From Streptomyces sp. NBC_01439 (GTDB lineage Bacteria; Actinomycetota; Actinomycetes; Streptomycetales; Streptomycetaceae), in contig NZ_CP109487.1 in the NCBI RefSeq assembly GCF_036227605.1, positions 6,199,501 to 6,263,500 on the forward strand: 64,000 bases of DNA, given 5' to 3'. How positions within the stretch are numbered: position 1 is the first letter of the stretch; each line of letters opens with the position of its first letter. The translations under genes were made by a program, and so were the position numbers. The notes under the pieces are model-generated. The model saw only the letters and a program-made list of their open reading frames with translations. It had not been told where the DNA came from and made no database searches. Shown here one piece after another: positions 25,810 through 35,152 of the stretch.

Positions 25810-25902
25810 GCGTTCATCTCCTTCGATGGTGACGTTGCCCGGCCATCCTGCCATCCGGACAGCGCCACTGCCCCGGACTAATCCACGGGCGAAAAAACGC
25901 GC

Positions 25903-25935
25903 GCGGGGGCGGCACCGTGACGGTGCCGCCCCCGC
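25903..25935 (-). terminator. Rho-independent terminator of asd
   Basis: Arms 25903-25918 and 25920-25935 pair perfectly over 16 bp (GCGGGGGCGGCACCGT). On the minus strand a run of six T follows, so it terminates asd before the pepN promoter. Confidence 0.85.
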
Positions 25936-25950
25936 GTCGGACGAGCGGGA

Positions 25951-27162
<1,212 letters not shown>

Positions 27163-27239
27163 TTAGCGTCCAGTCTGTCGTGACCGCTATCCGGACATGA
27201 CCGACCGCAGAACGAACCATCGATTCGGGGAGATCCACC

Positions 27240-28721
27240 GTGCGCGCCATCCGCCACCGCCGCCGGTCCATACCGGCGCTCGCCGCCCTCGCGGCCGCCG
27301 CCGTCGCCGCGCCCGTCCTGCTGACCGCCGCGCCGGCGGCCGCCCATCCGCGCGAGGGCCGGCTGGCCAAGGAGCTGGTGCCGGAGGTCACCGCCAAGGG
27401 CGCCCACCGCCACCTGAAGAAGTTCCAGCAGATCGCCGACGCCAACGGCGGCAACCGCGCCGCCGGTACGCCGGGCCACGCGGCCTCCGCCGCCTACGTG
27501 TACGACACGCTGAAGAAGGCCGGGTACCAGGTCTCGTACCAGGACTTCGACATCTACGAGGCGCACACCAAGGTGGAGAGGACCACCGTCCTCGGTCAGG
27601 GCTCCCGCGAGCTGGCCACCGCCGCGTTCACCTTCACCCGGTCCACCCCGGCCGGCGGCCTGGCCGCGCCGCTCGCCCTGGCCCGGGTCGACGAGACCCC
27701 CGGCTGCACGGCCGACGACTACCCGGCCGGTGCCTTCGCCGGAAAGATCGCCCTGGTCAAGCGGGGCGCGTGCACCTTCGTGGAGAAGCAGCGGGCCGCC
27801 GCCGCGGCCGGCGCGGTCGGCGTCATCGTCTACAACCACAGCGGGACGACCCCGGTGCGCGGCGGGTTCTCCTCGCCCGCCGAAGGGATCATCCCGAGCG
27901 CCGGCATCACGCTGGCCGACGGCGAGGCGCTGACCGCGGCCGCCGCGCAGGGCGAGGTGAGCGTGCGACTGGAGCTGGACCAGGAGCACGTGAAGAGGAC
28001 CACCCGCAACGTGATCGCCGAGACCCGGGGCGGGCGGTCCGACCGCGTGGTCACCGTGGGCGCCCACCTGGACTCGGTACCGGAGGGTCCGGGCATCAAC
28101 GACAACGGCTCCGGTTCGGCCGGGCTGCTGGAAGTGGCCCTGAAGCTCGCGGACGAGGGCGCCAACAAGAAGGGCAAGGGGCCCGCCAACAAGGTCCGCT
28201 TCGGCTGGTGGTCGGCGGAGGAGCTGGGCCTGCTGGGCTCGGAGCACTACGTCGCGCAGCTGTCCGAGAAGCAGAAGAAGGACATCGCGCTGTACCTGAA
28301 CTTCGACATGATCGCCTCGCCGAACCCGGTGCAGTTCGTCTACGACGGGGACGACTCGGACAAGACGGGTGCGGGCGCGGGACCGGCGGGCTCGGCCCAG
28401 ATCGAGGCGCTGATCAACGGCTTCCTCGACAAGAAGGGCAAGCCGCACGAGGGCAGTGACTTCGACGGCCGCTCCGACTACGGCCCGTTCATCGCGAACG
28501 GCATCCCGGCGGGGGGCACCTTCACCGGCGCCGAGGGCATCAAGACCGTCGAGCAGGCGGGGCGCTACGGCGGTACGGCCGGGGTCCCGTACGACCCGAA
28601 CTACCACGGGAAGGGGGACGACCTGAAGAACCTGGACCTGAAGGTCTTCGACACCAACCTGGACGTGATCGCGCACGCGGTCGGCACCTACGCCGAGTCG
28701 CTGCGCTCGCTCGGCAAGTAG
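27240..28721 (+). CDS. Secreted M28-family aminopeptidase with PA domain
   Basis: A 493-residue secreted zinc aminopeptidase. Signal peptide 1-36 (ending APAAAHP), a PA domain inserted at about 130-240 (CTADDYPAGAFAGKIALVKRG), and an M28 catalytic core with zinc ligands in VGAHLDSVPEGPGINDNGSG, the catalytic Glu pair in WSAEELGLLGS, and later Asp/His ligands (LNFDMIASP, DPNYHGKGDD). It resembles Streptomyces aminopeptidase S and would act with the secreted subtilase next door to digest external protein. The GTG start has GGGGAG upstream. Confidence 0.92.
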   Translation: MRAIRHRRRSIPALAALAAAAVAAPVLLTAAPAAAHPREGRLAKELVPEVTAKGAHRHLKKFQQIADANGGNRAAGTPGHAASAAYVYDTLKKAGYQVSYQDFDIYEAHTKVERTTVLGQGSRELATAAFTFTRSTPAGGLAAPLALARVDETPGCTADDYPAGAFAGKIALVKRGACTFVEKQRAAAAAGAVGVIVYNHSGTTPVRGGFSSPAEGIIPSAGITLADGEALTAAAAQGEVSVRLELDQEHVKRTTRNVIAETRGGRSDRVVTVGAHLDSVPEGPGINDNGSGSAGLLEVALKLADEGANKKGKGPANKVRFGWWSAEELGLLGSEHYVAQLSEKQKKDIALYLNFDMIASPNPVQFVYDGDDSDKTGAGAGPAGSAQIEALINGFLDKKGKPHEGSDFDGRSDYGPFIANGIPAGGTFTGAEGIKTVEQAGRYGGTAGVPYDPNYHGKGDDLKNLDLKVFDTNLDVIAHAVGTYAESLRSLGK

Positions 28722-28738
28722 CGGATCAGGGGGAACGG

Positions 28739-28778
28739 CCCGAGGGGGCGGTGCTCGTCAGAGCGCCGCCCCCTCGGG
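28739..28778. terminator. Bidirectional terminator between the M28 and subtilase genes
   Basis: CCCGAGGGGGCGGTGCTC (28739-28756), loop GTCA, GAGCGCCGCCCCCTCGGG (28761-28778), one mismatch, followed by TTTT on the plus strand. Confidence 0.85.
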
Positions 28779-28798
28779 GTTTTCCGTACCGCAGGTTC

Positions 28799-31700
28799 CT
28801 ACGGGAGGACCTTCTCGATCTGCACGCTGCCGGTGCCGGCGGCGGTGCCGCGGGCGTTGAGCAGCTGGACCTGGCCGAAGAACTGACGGCCCTCGGGGGC
28901 CGCGCTGCTGACCAGGACGTTCGCCGAGACCTGCGCGGTGGCGCCGGTGGCGAGGTTCACCGCGGCGGCCTCGTCGACCTGGACGGAGCCCAGGGCGGAC
29001 GAGAAGAACACGTCACGGTAGTCGTACGTGGTGGAGCCGGACGGGATCGCGTAGCCGATCACCTTGACGGTGTAGGTGCCCGCGGCCGGGTTCACCAGGC
29101 TCACGGCCTCCTCGGAGTCGCCGTCGGCGGCCGAGCCGACCTTGATGCCGTCCTTGTAGACCTCGAGGTCGAGGTCGGCGGCGGTGTCGGACACCTTGCC
29201 GATCGCGACGTCGAGGCGCGAGGTGCCCGCGGGGACCGCGATCTCGGTGGACTGGGTCTGACCGGGGGCGATGGTCGGCTTGGCGACCTTCGCGGAACCG
29301 AGCGGACCGCCGGCGAGCTTGCCGCCGGAGATGGCCGCGCCGGCGTTCTTGACGCTCCACTGGACCGGGGCGGGGGTGCCCTGCTTCGCCTCGGGCAGGA
29401 CCTTGACCGCGGGGTCGAAGGTCGCGCCGAGCACGGAGACGTCGAGCTTGAACGGGTTGTCGAGCACCGGCGACGTACGGCGGGCCTCGACCTCGATCTC
29501 CCAGACGCCCGGGGTCGGCTCGGGGTACGAGCGGACGTCGGGGCGGCAGGTGTTGGCCGGGTTGTCGTAGTTCGGGTAGCAGTTGGTCGTGGCCGTCGGG
29601 TCGACCGGCGTTCCGTGCGGGTGGATCGCGATGAAGCGCGTCTGGGCGCCCGCCGCGAGACCGCCGAGGGCGACCTCGAGGCTCTTGGCACCCGGCGGGA
29701 CCGTCACGAAGTACGACTTGTGGCTGTTGCGCTGCACCGAGGAGCTGTCGGACAGGGTGAACGACGGCGCGGCCAGGGGGGCGGCGGCCACGACGGTCGT
29801 CAGGATCTGCTTGTCGATGCCCTCGGTGGTCTCGTCGTCCAGCTGCAGGATGCCGCTGTGGACGCCGGCCGTCTTGGCGTTGGCCTCGACCTTGATGGTG
29901 ACGGGCTTGTTCAGCGGCAGGGTGACGTAGTCGTAGCCGCCGATGACCTTGAAGGTCCCGTCGTTGTTGCGCCAGCTCAGGTCGTGCCGCGTGCCGTACT
30001 TGACGCCCGTGGTGCGGGTGACGACGACGTTGTAGACCTTCTTCTGGCCGACCTTGAGGCCGCCCTCGCGGTCGTACAGGCCGGTGCCGAAGCCCGGGGT
30101 CTTCAGGAACTGGTCGAGCGCGGTGTCGACCGGCGCCTTGACGGTGAACTCGTTGGCCTTCGCGTCGCGCTGGATGGACTCCCACGCGCCGGGGATGTCG
30201 ATCAGACCCGAACCCTGCGCGTGCGCGGGGACGTTGTCGATCTTCTTGGCGGCCGTGGTGAGCGCGACCCGCAGCGAGGCCGGCGTCAGCTTGATGTTGT
30301 GCTGCTTGGCGGCCGAGATCAGCAGGGCGCTGGCGCCCGCGGCCTGCGGCGAGGCCATCGAGGTGCCCTGGAGCATGCCGTAACCGGCCGGCAGGGTGTA
30401 GCCGGCCTCCTTCACCGGGGCGCCGGGCAGCCAGGTCTGGATGGTGTTGATGGCCGCGCCGGGGGCGCTGATGGTCGGCGTGAAGCCGCCGTCCTCACGC
30501 GGACCGCGCGAGGAGAAGGGGAACATGTTGTACTTCGTGCTCACACCGGAGCCGTAGTTGGCGGCCCAGGTCTCCTTGGAGACCGACGCGCCCACGGAGA
30601 TGACCTTGTCCGCGAGGGCGGGGTCGCCGATGGTGTTGACGCCCGGGCCCGAGTTGCCGGCCGAGATGACCAGCTGGACGCCGTAGGTGTCGATGAGGTT
30701 CTTGTAGAGCTCGGAGCGCGCGTTGTTGCCGTCGTTCAGCGCCGGCAGGCCACCGATGGACATGTTGACGATGTCCACGCCGCGGTTGACGACGAGGTCG
30801 ATCATGCCCTCGGTCAGCGCGACGTTGGTGCAGCCGCCGGACCACGAGCAGGCGCGCGAGGAGACGAGCTTGGCGCCGGGCGCCTCGCCGTTCATCTGGC
30901 CGCCGAAGAGGCTGTTGGCGGCGGTGATGCCGGCGACGTGCGTGCCGTGCTCGGACTCGATGATGCCGACGTTGACGAAGTCGGCCTTCTTGCCGACCCA
31001 GTCGCCGCCCAGCGGGTCCATCGGGACGTTCTTGCGGATCTCGATCACGAACGGGATGCGCTCGGCGACGTCGGTCGCCGGGTTGTCCGTGCCGAAGTAG
31101 CCGATCTGGTAGCCGTCCTTGTACGGCTTCATCGGCTCGTTGTTCGTGAAGTCGCCGTCCTGGTCGGTGTCGACGCGGACGGTGCCGGCGGCGGCGTCGT
31201 AGAGCAGGCCGAACCGGTCGGTGGTGTCCCCGTCGCGGTTGACGTCGCCCTTCATGTCACCGGCGGCGGTGATCGACTCGCTGAAGCGGCTCCACTGGAA
31301 GCTGCCCTCCGGGGCCTTCCAGCTCTGGCCGCCCGCGGTGAAGGTGCCGCCGCTGGAGGTGACCGGATTGATCTGCGGGCGCCAGGTGGCGTCGTTGTCG
31401 GTGATCGGGTCGGTGGCCGTCACCCAGTCGACGATCTTGCGCTCGCCGGTGGTGGTCTTCTGCAGGGCCGGGTGACCGAGGTCGATGCCCGAGTCCATGA
31501 TCCCGATGGTCACTCCGCGGCCGTCGGCCTGCGGGTTGTCCTTCACGAAGTCGACCGCACCGGTCTCGAAGGACGGGTTGTACGGGTTCTTCGCGGGGGT
31601 GTTCTTGTCCGGCGCCGCGTAGGTCTCGGCGGCGGTCTTCTTCACCGTGCCGGTCTCGCGGTCCGATTCGGGGCGCGGGTCCGGCAGCTGGATCTCGTGC

Positions 31701-32122
31701 CGCAGGTCGATGCCGTGCACCGAGGACAGCTTGGTGGCCGCCTTCAGCGCGGCCTCGGCCTTGTCGGTGGGCAGGGTGGCGCGCACGTAACCGAGGTTGT
31801 CGTACGTCTGGCCCACCGAGGCACCCTGGACCGAGCCGAGCTGGTCCGCCACCTGCTTGGTCTGGCCGGGGGCGGTCGCGACCATGACGGTGACGTTCGC
31901 GTCACCCTTGGCCTTGGCCTCCTGAAGCAGTTCGGCGTCGGCCGAACCGAGCTTCTGGTCGGCGGACTTGACCGCGGGCGTGGTGCCCGGGGTGTCCGCG
32001 CCGGTCGCCGCGAAGACGGGCCCGGCGCCGGTGGCCGCGAGAGCGGCGACCAGCCCGGCCGCGGCCGCGACGCGCGCGACGCGTCTGGCCCCGGATATGG
32101 AACTGGGGGATTCGAGGGTCAT
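28799..32122 (-). CDS. Large secreted subtilisin-like serine protease (S8)
   Basis: A 1107-residue exported protease. Signal peptide 1-39, an inhibitor_I9-like prodomain (VMVATAPGQTKQVADQL, about 75-140), then the S8 domain with Asp in GIMDSGIDLGHP, His in SEHGTHVAGITA, oxyanion Asn in VISAGNSGPG and Ser in LQGTSMASPQAAG. An insertion of about 150 residues between the Asp and His motifs carries two DxDxDG-like calcium loops (DVNRDGDTTD, DTDQDGDFTN). The last 450 residues form beta-rich domains probably involved in substrate binding or wall attachment. The second of two ATGs is chosen because AGGG lies at the better distance; the first is at 32128. Confidence 0.9.
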   Translation of the reverse strand: MTLESPSSISGARRVARVAAAAGLVAALAATGAGPVFAATGADTPGTTPAVKSADQKLGSADAELLQEAKAKGDANVTVMVATAPGQTKQVADQLGSVQGASVGQTYDNLGYVRATLPTDKAEAALKAATKLSSVHGIDLRHEIQLPDPRPESDRETGTVKKTAAETYAAPDKNTPAKNPYNPSFETGAVDFVKDNPQADGRGVTIGIMDSGIDLGHPALQKTTTGERKIVDWVTATDPITDNDATWRPQINPVTSSGGTFTAGGQSWKAPEGSFQWSRFSESITAAGDMKGDVNRDGDTTDRFGLLYDAAAGTVRVDTDQDGDFTNNEPMKPYKDGYQIGYFGTDNPATDVAERIPFVIEIRKNVPMDPLGGDWVGKKADFVNVGIIESEHGTHVAGITAANSLFGGQMNGEAPGAKLVSSRACSWSGGCTNVALTEGMIDLVVNRGVDIVNMSIGGLPALNDGNNARSELYKNLIDTYGVQLVISAGNSGPGVNTIGDPALADKVISVGASVSKETWAANYGSGVSTKYNMFPFSSRGPREDGGFTPTISAPGAAINTIQTWLPGAPVKEAGYTLPAGYGMLQGTSMASPQAAGASALLISAAKQHNIKLTPASLRVALTTAAKKIDNVPAHAQGSGLIDIPGAWESIQRDAKANEFTVKAPVDTALDQFLKTPGFGTGLYDREGGLKVGQKKVYNVVVTRTTGVKYGTRHDLSWRNNDGTFKVIGGYDYVTLPLNKPVTIKVEANAKTAGVHSGILQLDDETTEGIDKQILTTVVAAAPLAAPSFTLSDSSSVQRNSHKSYFVTVPPGAKSLEVALGGLAAGAQTRFIAIHPHGTPVDPTATTNCYPNYDNPANTCRPDVRSYPEPTPGVWEIEVEARRTSPVLDNPFKLDVSVLGATFDPAVKVLPEAKQGTPAPVQWSVKNAGAAISGGKLAGGPLGSAKVAKPTIAPGQTQSTEIAVPAGTSRLDVAIGKVSDTAADLDLEVYKDGIKVGSAADGDSEEAVSLVNPAAGTYTVKVIGYAIPSGSTTYDYRDVFFSSALGSVQVDEAAAVNLATGATAQVSANVLVSSAAPEGRQFFGQVQLLNARGTAAGTGSVQIEKVLP

Positions 32123-32346
32123 CAGCATCCCTGGTAAGTGAAAGATACGGTCCGGATTTCGGTGCCGGATGACCGGTCAGCTTGGCCTAAGCGACAGCTC
32201 TTTGGGGAGAGTTGTCATTGACCGAGACCTGCCATGGCGGAACCTCGCCAGCGCGAAGAATGCGCCAGCACGGCCTTACCGGGGCACAGTGGTGCGAACC
32301 GCAGGGACTGATCGATCGATTTATCGACTTGGCGGCCATGCGTCAG

Positions 32347-32372
32347 CACCGGGACGCGGTCGCGTTCCGGTG
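32347..32372 (-). terminator. Palindromic hairpin after the CGNR gene
   Basis: CACCGGGACGCG/CGCGTTCCGGTG, 12-bp arms with one G-T pair, in the 273-base gap between the CGNR stop and the subtilase start. The rest of that gap must hold the subtilase promoter, which I cannot place with confidence. Confidence 0.4.
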
Positions 32373-32395
32373 CAGGTGTGACAGATTTCGCGCGC

Positions 32396-32956
32396 TCAGC
32401 GCTCGCGCGTGCGCGCGTAGTGGCGCGAGGCTTTCGCCCGGTTTCCGCAGGCGGCCATCGAGCACCAGCGCCGCGTGCCGTTGCGCGAGGTGTCGTGGAA
32501 GTGCAGGACGCAGGTCTCGGAGGCGCACTTGCGGATCCGGTCGGGCGCGGTGCTCAGCAGGTCCAGGTAGTTCCGGGCGGCCGTCCAGGCGGGCCCCCAG
32601 GTCGGATCGTCGAACTCGGCGCGCTCGCCCGGCCCGTCAGCGGTCAGGGTGGCGCGGATGCGGCCGTGCTCCAGCACGGCGTCGACCAGGGTGCGGGCGC
32701 TCTCGTCGGTCGGGTCCGCGACCGCGCGGGCCAGGGCCTCGCGGGCGGTCAGGAGGTGGACGAGGGTGGCCGCATCCGCGCGGAAGCGATCGGCCAGGCC
32801 GGTGCTCTCCAGCCAGACCGCCAGCCCCTGTACCCGGGTGAGCCCGGCCGCGCCGGCGAAGAGGTCCAGTGGTTCGCCGTCTGCGACCCAGCGGGTGTTG
32901 AGCAGGTCGAGGGCGACCGGCTCCCCGGTCAGGGGTCGTGGATCCGCCGCCGTCAT
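32396..32956 (-). CDS. CGNR zinc-finger protein (ABATE domain), putative stress-type regulator
   Basis: A 186-residue protein with an N-terminal ABATE domain (VALDLLNTRWVADGEPLDLF) and a C-terminal CGNR zinc finger: RKCASETCVLHFHD, then RRWCSMAACGNRAKASRHYARTR, giving four Cys ligands and the CGNR signature. The family is annotated as putative stress-induced transcription regulators and is thought to bind DNA through the finger. It is divergent from a PNPOx-like flavoprotein, and the 123-base gap holds two related TAACC/GGTTA dyads. The ATG has AAGGA 11 bases upstream. I infer that it represses itself and the neighbour. Confidence 0.85.
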   Translation of the reverse strand: MTAADPRPLTGEPVALDLLNTRWVADGEPLDLFAGAAGLTRVQGLAVWLESTGLADRFRADAATLVHLLTAREALARAVADPTDESARTLVDAVLEHGRIRATLTADGPGERAEFDDPTWGPAWTAARNYLDLLSTAPDRIRKCASETCVLHFHDTSRNGTRRWCSMAACGNRAKASRHYARTRER

Positions 32957-32984
32957 GTCGCTGGAGTCCTTCTCGTCGATTGGC

Positions 32985-33000
32985 TAACCCCTCAAGGTTA
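32985..33000. promoter_or_regulatory. Dyad TAACC-N6-GGTTA near the CGNR start
   Basis: A 5-bp inverted repeat with the same core as the longer dyad 23 bases away, placed on the CGNR-gene side of the intergenic region. Confidence 0.5.
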
Positions 33001-33009
33001 CGTGAGCGG

Positions 33010-33038
33010 TTGACGCCCGCGTATCTAACCTTTAATCT
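33010..33038 (+). promoter_or_regulatory. Consensus promoter of the PNPOx-like gene
   Basis: TTGACG (33010-33015), 17-base spacer, TAATCT (33033-33038): one of the best sigma-70-type matches in the window. Confidence 0.65.
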
Positions 33039-33056
33039 TGACGTGAAAGGTTAGAT
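33023..33056. promoter_or_regulatory. Operator: perfect 11-bp inverted repeat over the -10
   Basis: ATCTAACCTTT (33023-33033) and AAAGGTTAGAT (33046-33056) with a 12-base spacer. The left arm covers the end of the spacer and the first base of the -10, the right arm the likely start site, so a bound regulator would shut the promoter. Confidence 0.75.
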
Positions 33057-33079
33057 GTGATCGTGGGAAGGATACTCCG

Positions 33080-33967
33080 ATGTCCGGGGCGTACCACTGG
33101 GGCGCGCTGGCCGTGCAGGAGCGGGTCGGCGTACGGGACCTCGCCGAGCGCGTCGGCCGCTCGATCGGCACGGGCGTACGGGACGTCGCCGCGGCCTTCT
33201 TCGGGCTCCAGCCGCACCTGGTCGTCGGCGCCGCCGACGGCGCGGGGCGGGTGTGGGCCTCCCTGCTCACCAGTGCGCCCGGTTTCGTACGGGCCACCGG
33301 GCCGGACCGGGTCGCGGTCGCCGGCGGTCCACCGGCGGGAGATCCGCTCGCCGAGGCGCTGGCCACGGCCGGGACCCGGGTCGGGACCATCGCGCTCGAC
33401 CCGCGCACCCGGCGCCGGATGCGGTTGAACGGGACCCTGGAGGTGACGCGGGGAGGCTTCGCCGTCGAGGTCGAACAGGTCTTCGGCAACTGCCCGAAGT
33501 ACCTGCAGGCGCGGCAGCCGCTGGAGCTCGTCCGGCAGGGGCCGGGTGTGGTGCGGCGCGGGGAGGCGCTGACCCCCGGCCAGCAGCGGGCCGTACGCGC
33601 CGCCGACACCTTCTTCGTCGCCACCACGGCGGAGGCGGACGGGGTCGACGCCAGTCACCGGGGCGGGCTGCCGGGCTTCGTGGAGGTGCTCTCGCCGGTC
33701 GAGCTGGCCTGGCCGGACTACGCCGGCAACGCCATGTTCTTGACGCTGGGGAACCTGACGGCCGACCCGCGGGCGGGGCTGCTCTTCCCGGACTGGGAGA
33801 GCGGGGCGGTCCTTCAGCTCAGCGGCCGGGCCCGGACGGAGTTCGGGGCCGACGGGAGCCGCCGCACCCGCTTCCGGGTGGAGTCGGTGGTGGAGGCGCT
33901 GCATCCAGGTCGGCTGCTCTGGAGCGCCCCGGAATACTCGCCTCACCTGGGCAGGACCACCAGGTAG
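33080..33967 (+). CDS. Pyridoxamine 5'-phosphate oxidase-family flavin-binding protein
   Basis: A 295-residue protein of the FMN-binding split-barrel family. The core is seen in LVVGAADGAGRVWASLLTSAPGFV and VFGNCPKYLQARQPLEL, and the C-terminal half has TFFVATTAEADGVDASHRGGLPGFV and NAMFLTLGNLTADPRAGLLFPDW, the typical two-barrel form. Such proteins bind FMN or F420 and reduce small molecules; the substrate is unknown. The ATG has GGAAGGA nine bases upstream. Its promoter is overlapped by a strong dyad, so expression is probably induced. Its 3' end overlaps the convergent gene by 25 bases. Confidence 0.85.
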   Translation: MSGAYHWGALAVQERVGVRDLAERVGRSIGTGVRDVAAAFFGLQPHLVVGAADGAGRVWASLLTSAPGFVRATGPDRVAVAGGPPAGDPLAEALATAGTRVGTIALDPRTRRRMRLNGTLEVTRGGFAVEVEQVFGNCPKYLQARQPLELVRQGPGVVRRGEALTPGQQRAVRAADTFFVATTAEADGVDASHRGGLPGFVEVLSPVELAWPDYAGNAMFLTLGNLTADPRAGLLFPDWESGAVLQLSGRARTEFGADGSRRTRFRVESVVEALHPGRLLWSAPEYSPHLGRTTR

Positions 33968-34902
33968 GCGGCGGGTTCCCGGTCGTCGGCGGCCGTCAGG
34001 GCGGTCCGGATGACCGCGGCCTGCTGCTCGGGCCAGTCGCGGAGCTTGCGCGGGGTGATGTGGATGACGGTCACCCCGAGCCGCTCCAGCGTCTCGCGCT
34101 TGCGCACGGACTCCGACCACTGCTCGTCTTCGCCCTGGCGCGGGGCGCGGGTGTCGATCTCCACGGCGACGGACTGCTCGGGCCAGTACGCGTCGACCCC
34201 GCCGAGGTGCGGGCCACCGGGCAGGCGCAGGTCGACGTTCCAGGCCGGGTCGGGGAGCTCGCAGCCGCGTACGAGGTGGTACAGCCGGTCCTCGGCGATG
34301 GCCCGGCCCTCCGCGAGCAGCGACTCGACCGCATCGACCACGTGCGGCCGGTTCAGCAGCCGGGCCACCGTCAGCTCCCGTACGACGGCGGCCGGTTCGC
34401 AGTGCCCGCCGCGAACGGCCTCGCTCAGCAGGCGGCGTACGGTGCCTGCGTCGGAGAGCTGGGTGACGGCGTCGGCGACGGCCCGCGCGACGGGTGCCAC
34501 CGGCAGTCCGGTCACCTCCTGGGGCCTCGGCGGGGTGTGCGTCCGTACGATCCGCACGTCCCCGGTGGAGCGCAGCCGCCGGGTGCCGGGCACCAGGACG
34601 TCGATGTGCGGGAGGGCGAGCAGCGGGGGCGCCGAGCCGAACCGGTACAGGGCGAGCGCCGCCAACCCGGTGATCATGGCCTCGTCGCCGCGTCGCCCCG
34701 CGTACAACAGCGCCGCGTGCAGCCGCTCCTCGCTGGTCGCCGGCCCGGAGTGGAGCAGGAACACCCCGGGCAGGATCTGCTGCCAGGGCCGCTCGGCCGC
34801 GTCGGAAGCGGTGACGCCGTGCTCGCGCAGCTGGGCGAGGGTCAGCACGCGGGGGCGGCTACCGGTGAGGTGGGCGAGGGGGAGGGGCGCGTTGTGGTTC
34901 AT
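33943..34902 (-). CDS. AbiEi-like / DUF559-like protein, function unknown
   Basis: A 319-residue soluble protein. The N-terminal 60 residues (LTLAQLREHGVTASDAAERPWQQILPGVFLLHSG) match the winged-helix opening of AbiEi-type antitoxin proteins, and the C-terminal 90 residues resemble a Vsr/DUF559 PD-(D/E)XK nuclease fold, with GGVDAYWPEQSVAVEIDTRAP containing the D...ExD-type core and ERLGVTVIHITPRKLRDWPE closing the fold. No AbiEii toxin gene is next to it. The family is widespread as single genes in actinobacteria. Start ATG 34902, without a strong ribosome site. The nuclease reading is an inference. Confidence 0.75.
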   Translation of the reverse strand: MNHNAPLPLAHLTGSRPRVLTLAQLREHGVTASDAAERPWQQILPGVFLLHSGPATSEERLHAALLYAGRRGDEAMITGLAALALYRFGSAPPLLALPHIDVLVPGTRRLRSTGDVRIVRTHTPPRPQEVTGLPVAPVARAVADAVTQLSDAGTVRRLLSEAVRGGHCEPAAVVRELTVARLLNRPHVVDAVESLLAEGRAIAEDRLYHLVRGCELPDPAWNVDLRLPGGPHLGGVDAYWPEQSVAVEIDTRAPRQGEDEQWSESVRKRETLERLGVTVIHITPRKLRDWPEQQAAVIRTALTAADDREPAAYLVVLPR

Positions 34903-35047
34903 GACGCGGTGATTCCCGCGGGCCGCGGCCCTGCTAACCCCTGTTACGCGCTCGTCGACAAATCCGGACAAGCCAGGGCTAAAGTACGGGCGTTCGACTG
35001 CCGATGGAGTGCGCCCGTATGGGGGACCAGGCCCGGCGCCGTTTCCC

Positions 35048-35134
35048 GGGCTCTGGACCCGGTCCTCAAACGCCGGACGGGCTGAATGCTCAGCCTCGCC
35101 GGCGTTTGAGGCGCGGGGTCTGGGGCGGAGCCCC
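35048..35134. repeat. Streptomyces intergenic palindromic repeat, third copy
   Basis: Perfect arms CTCAAACGCCGG (35065-35076) and CCGGCGTTTGAG (35099-35110), with the flanking GGGCTCTGGACCC and GCGGGGTCTGGGGCGGAGCCCC blocks, and an inner GGGCTGA/TCAGCCT hairpin. It lies just downstream of the second pepN gene, as the 23017 copy lies downstream of the first. Confidence 0.7.
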
Positions 35135-35152
35135 AGCAGCGGAGCCGCGGGA

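Noticed and set aside
28751..32137. A 1128-codon open frame antisense to the subtilase gene, and similar long frames opposite GH84, pepN and csn genes
   Set aside because: They mirror real genes codon by codon, are rich in Arg/Gly/Val repeats without any family motif, and are the expected by-product of very high third-position GC.
33943..34902. Complete AbiE-type toxin-antitoxin system
   Set aside because: Only the AbiEi-like protein is present; both neighbours belong to unrelated families.
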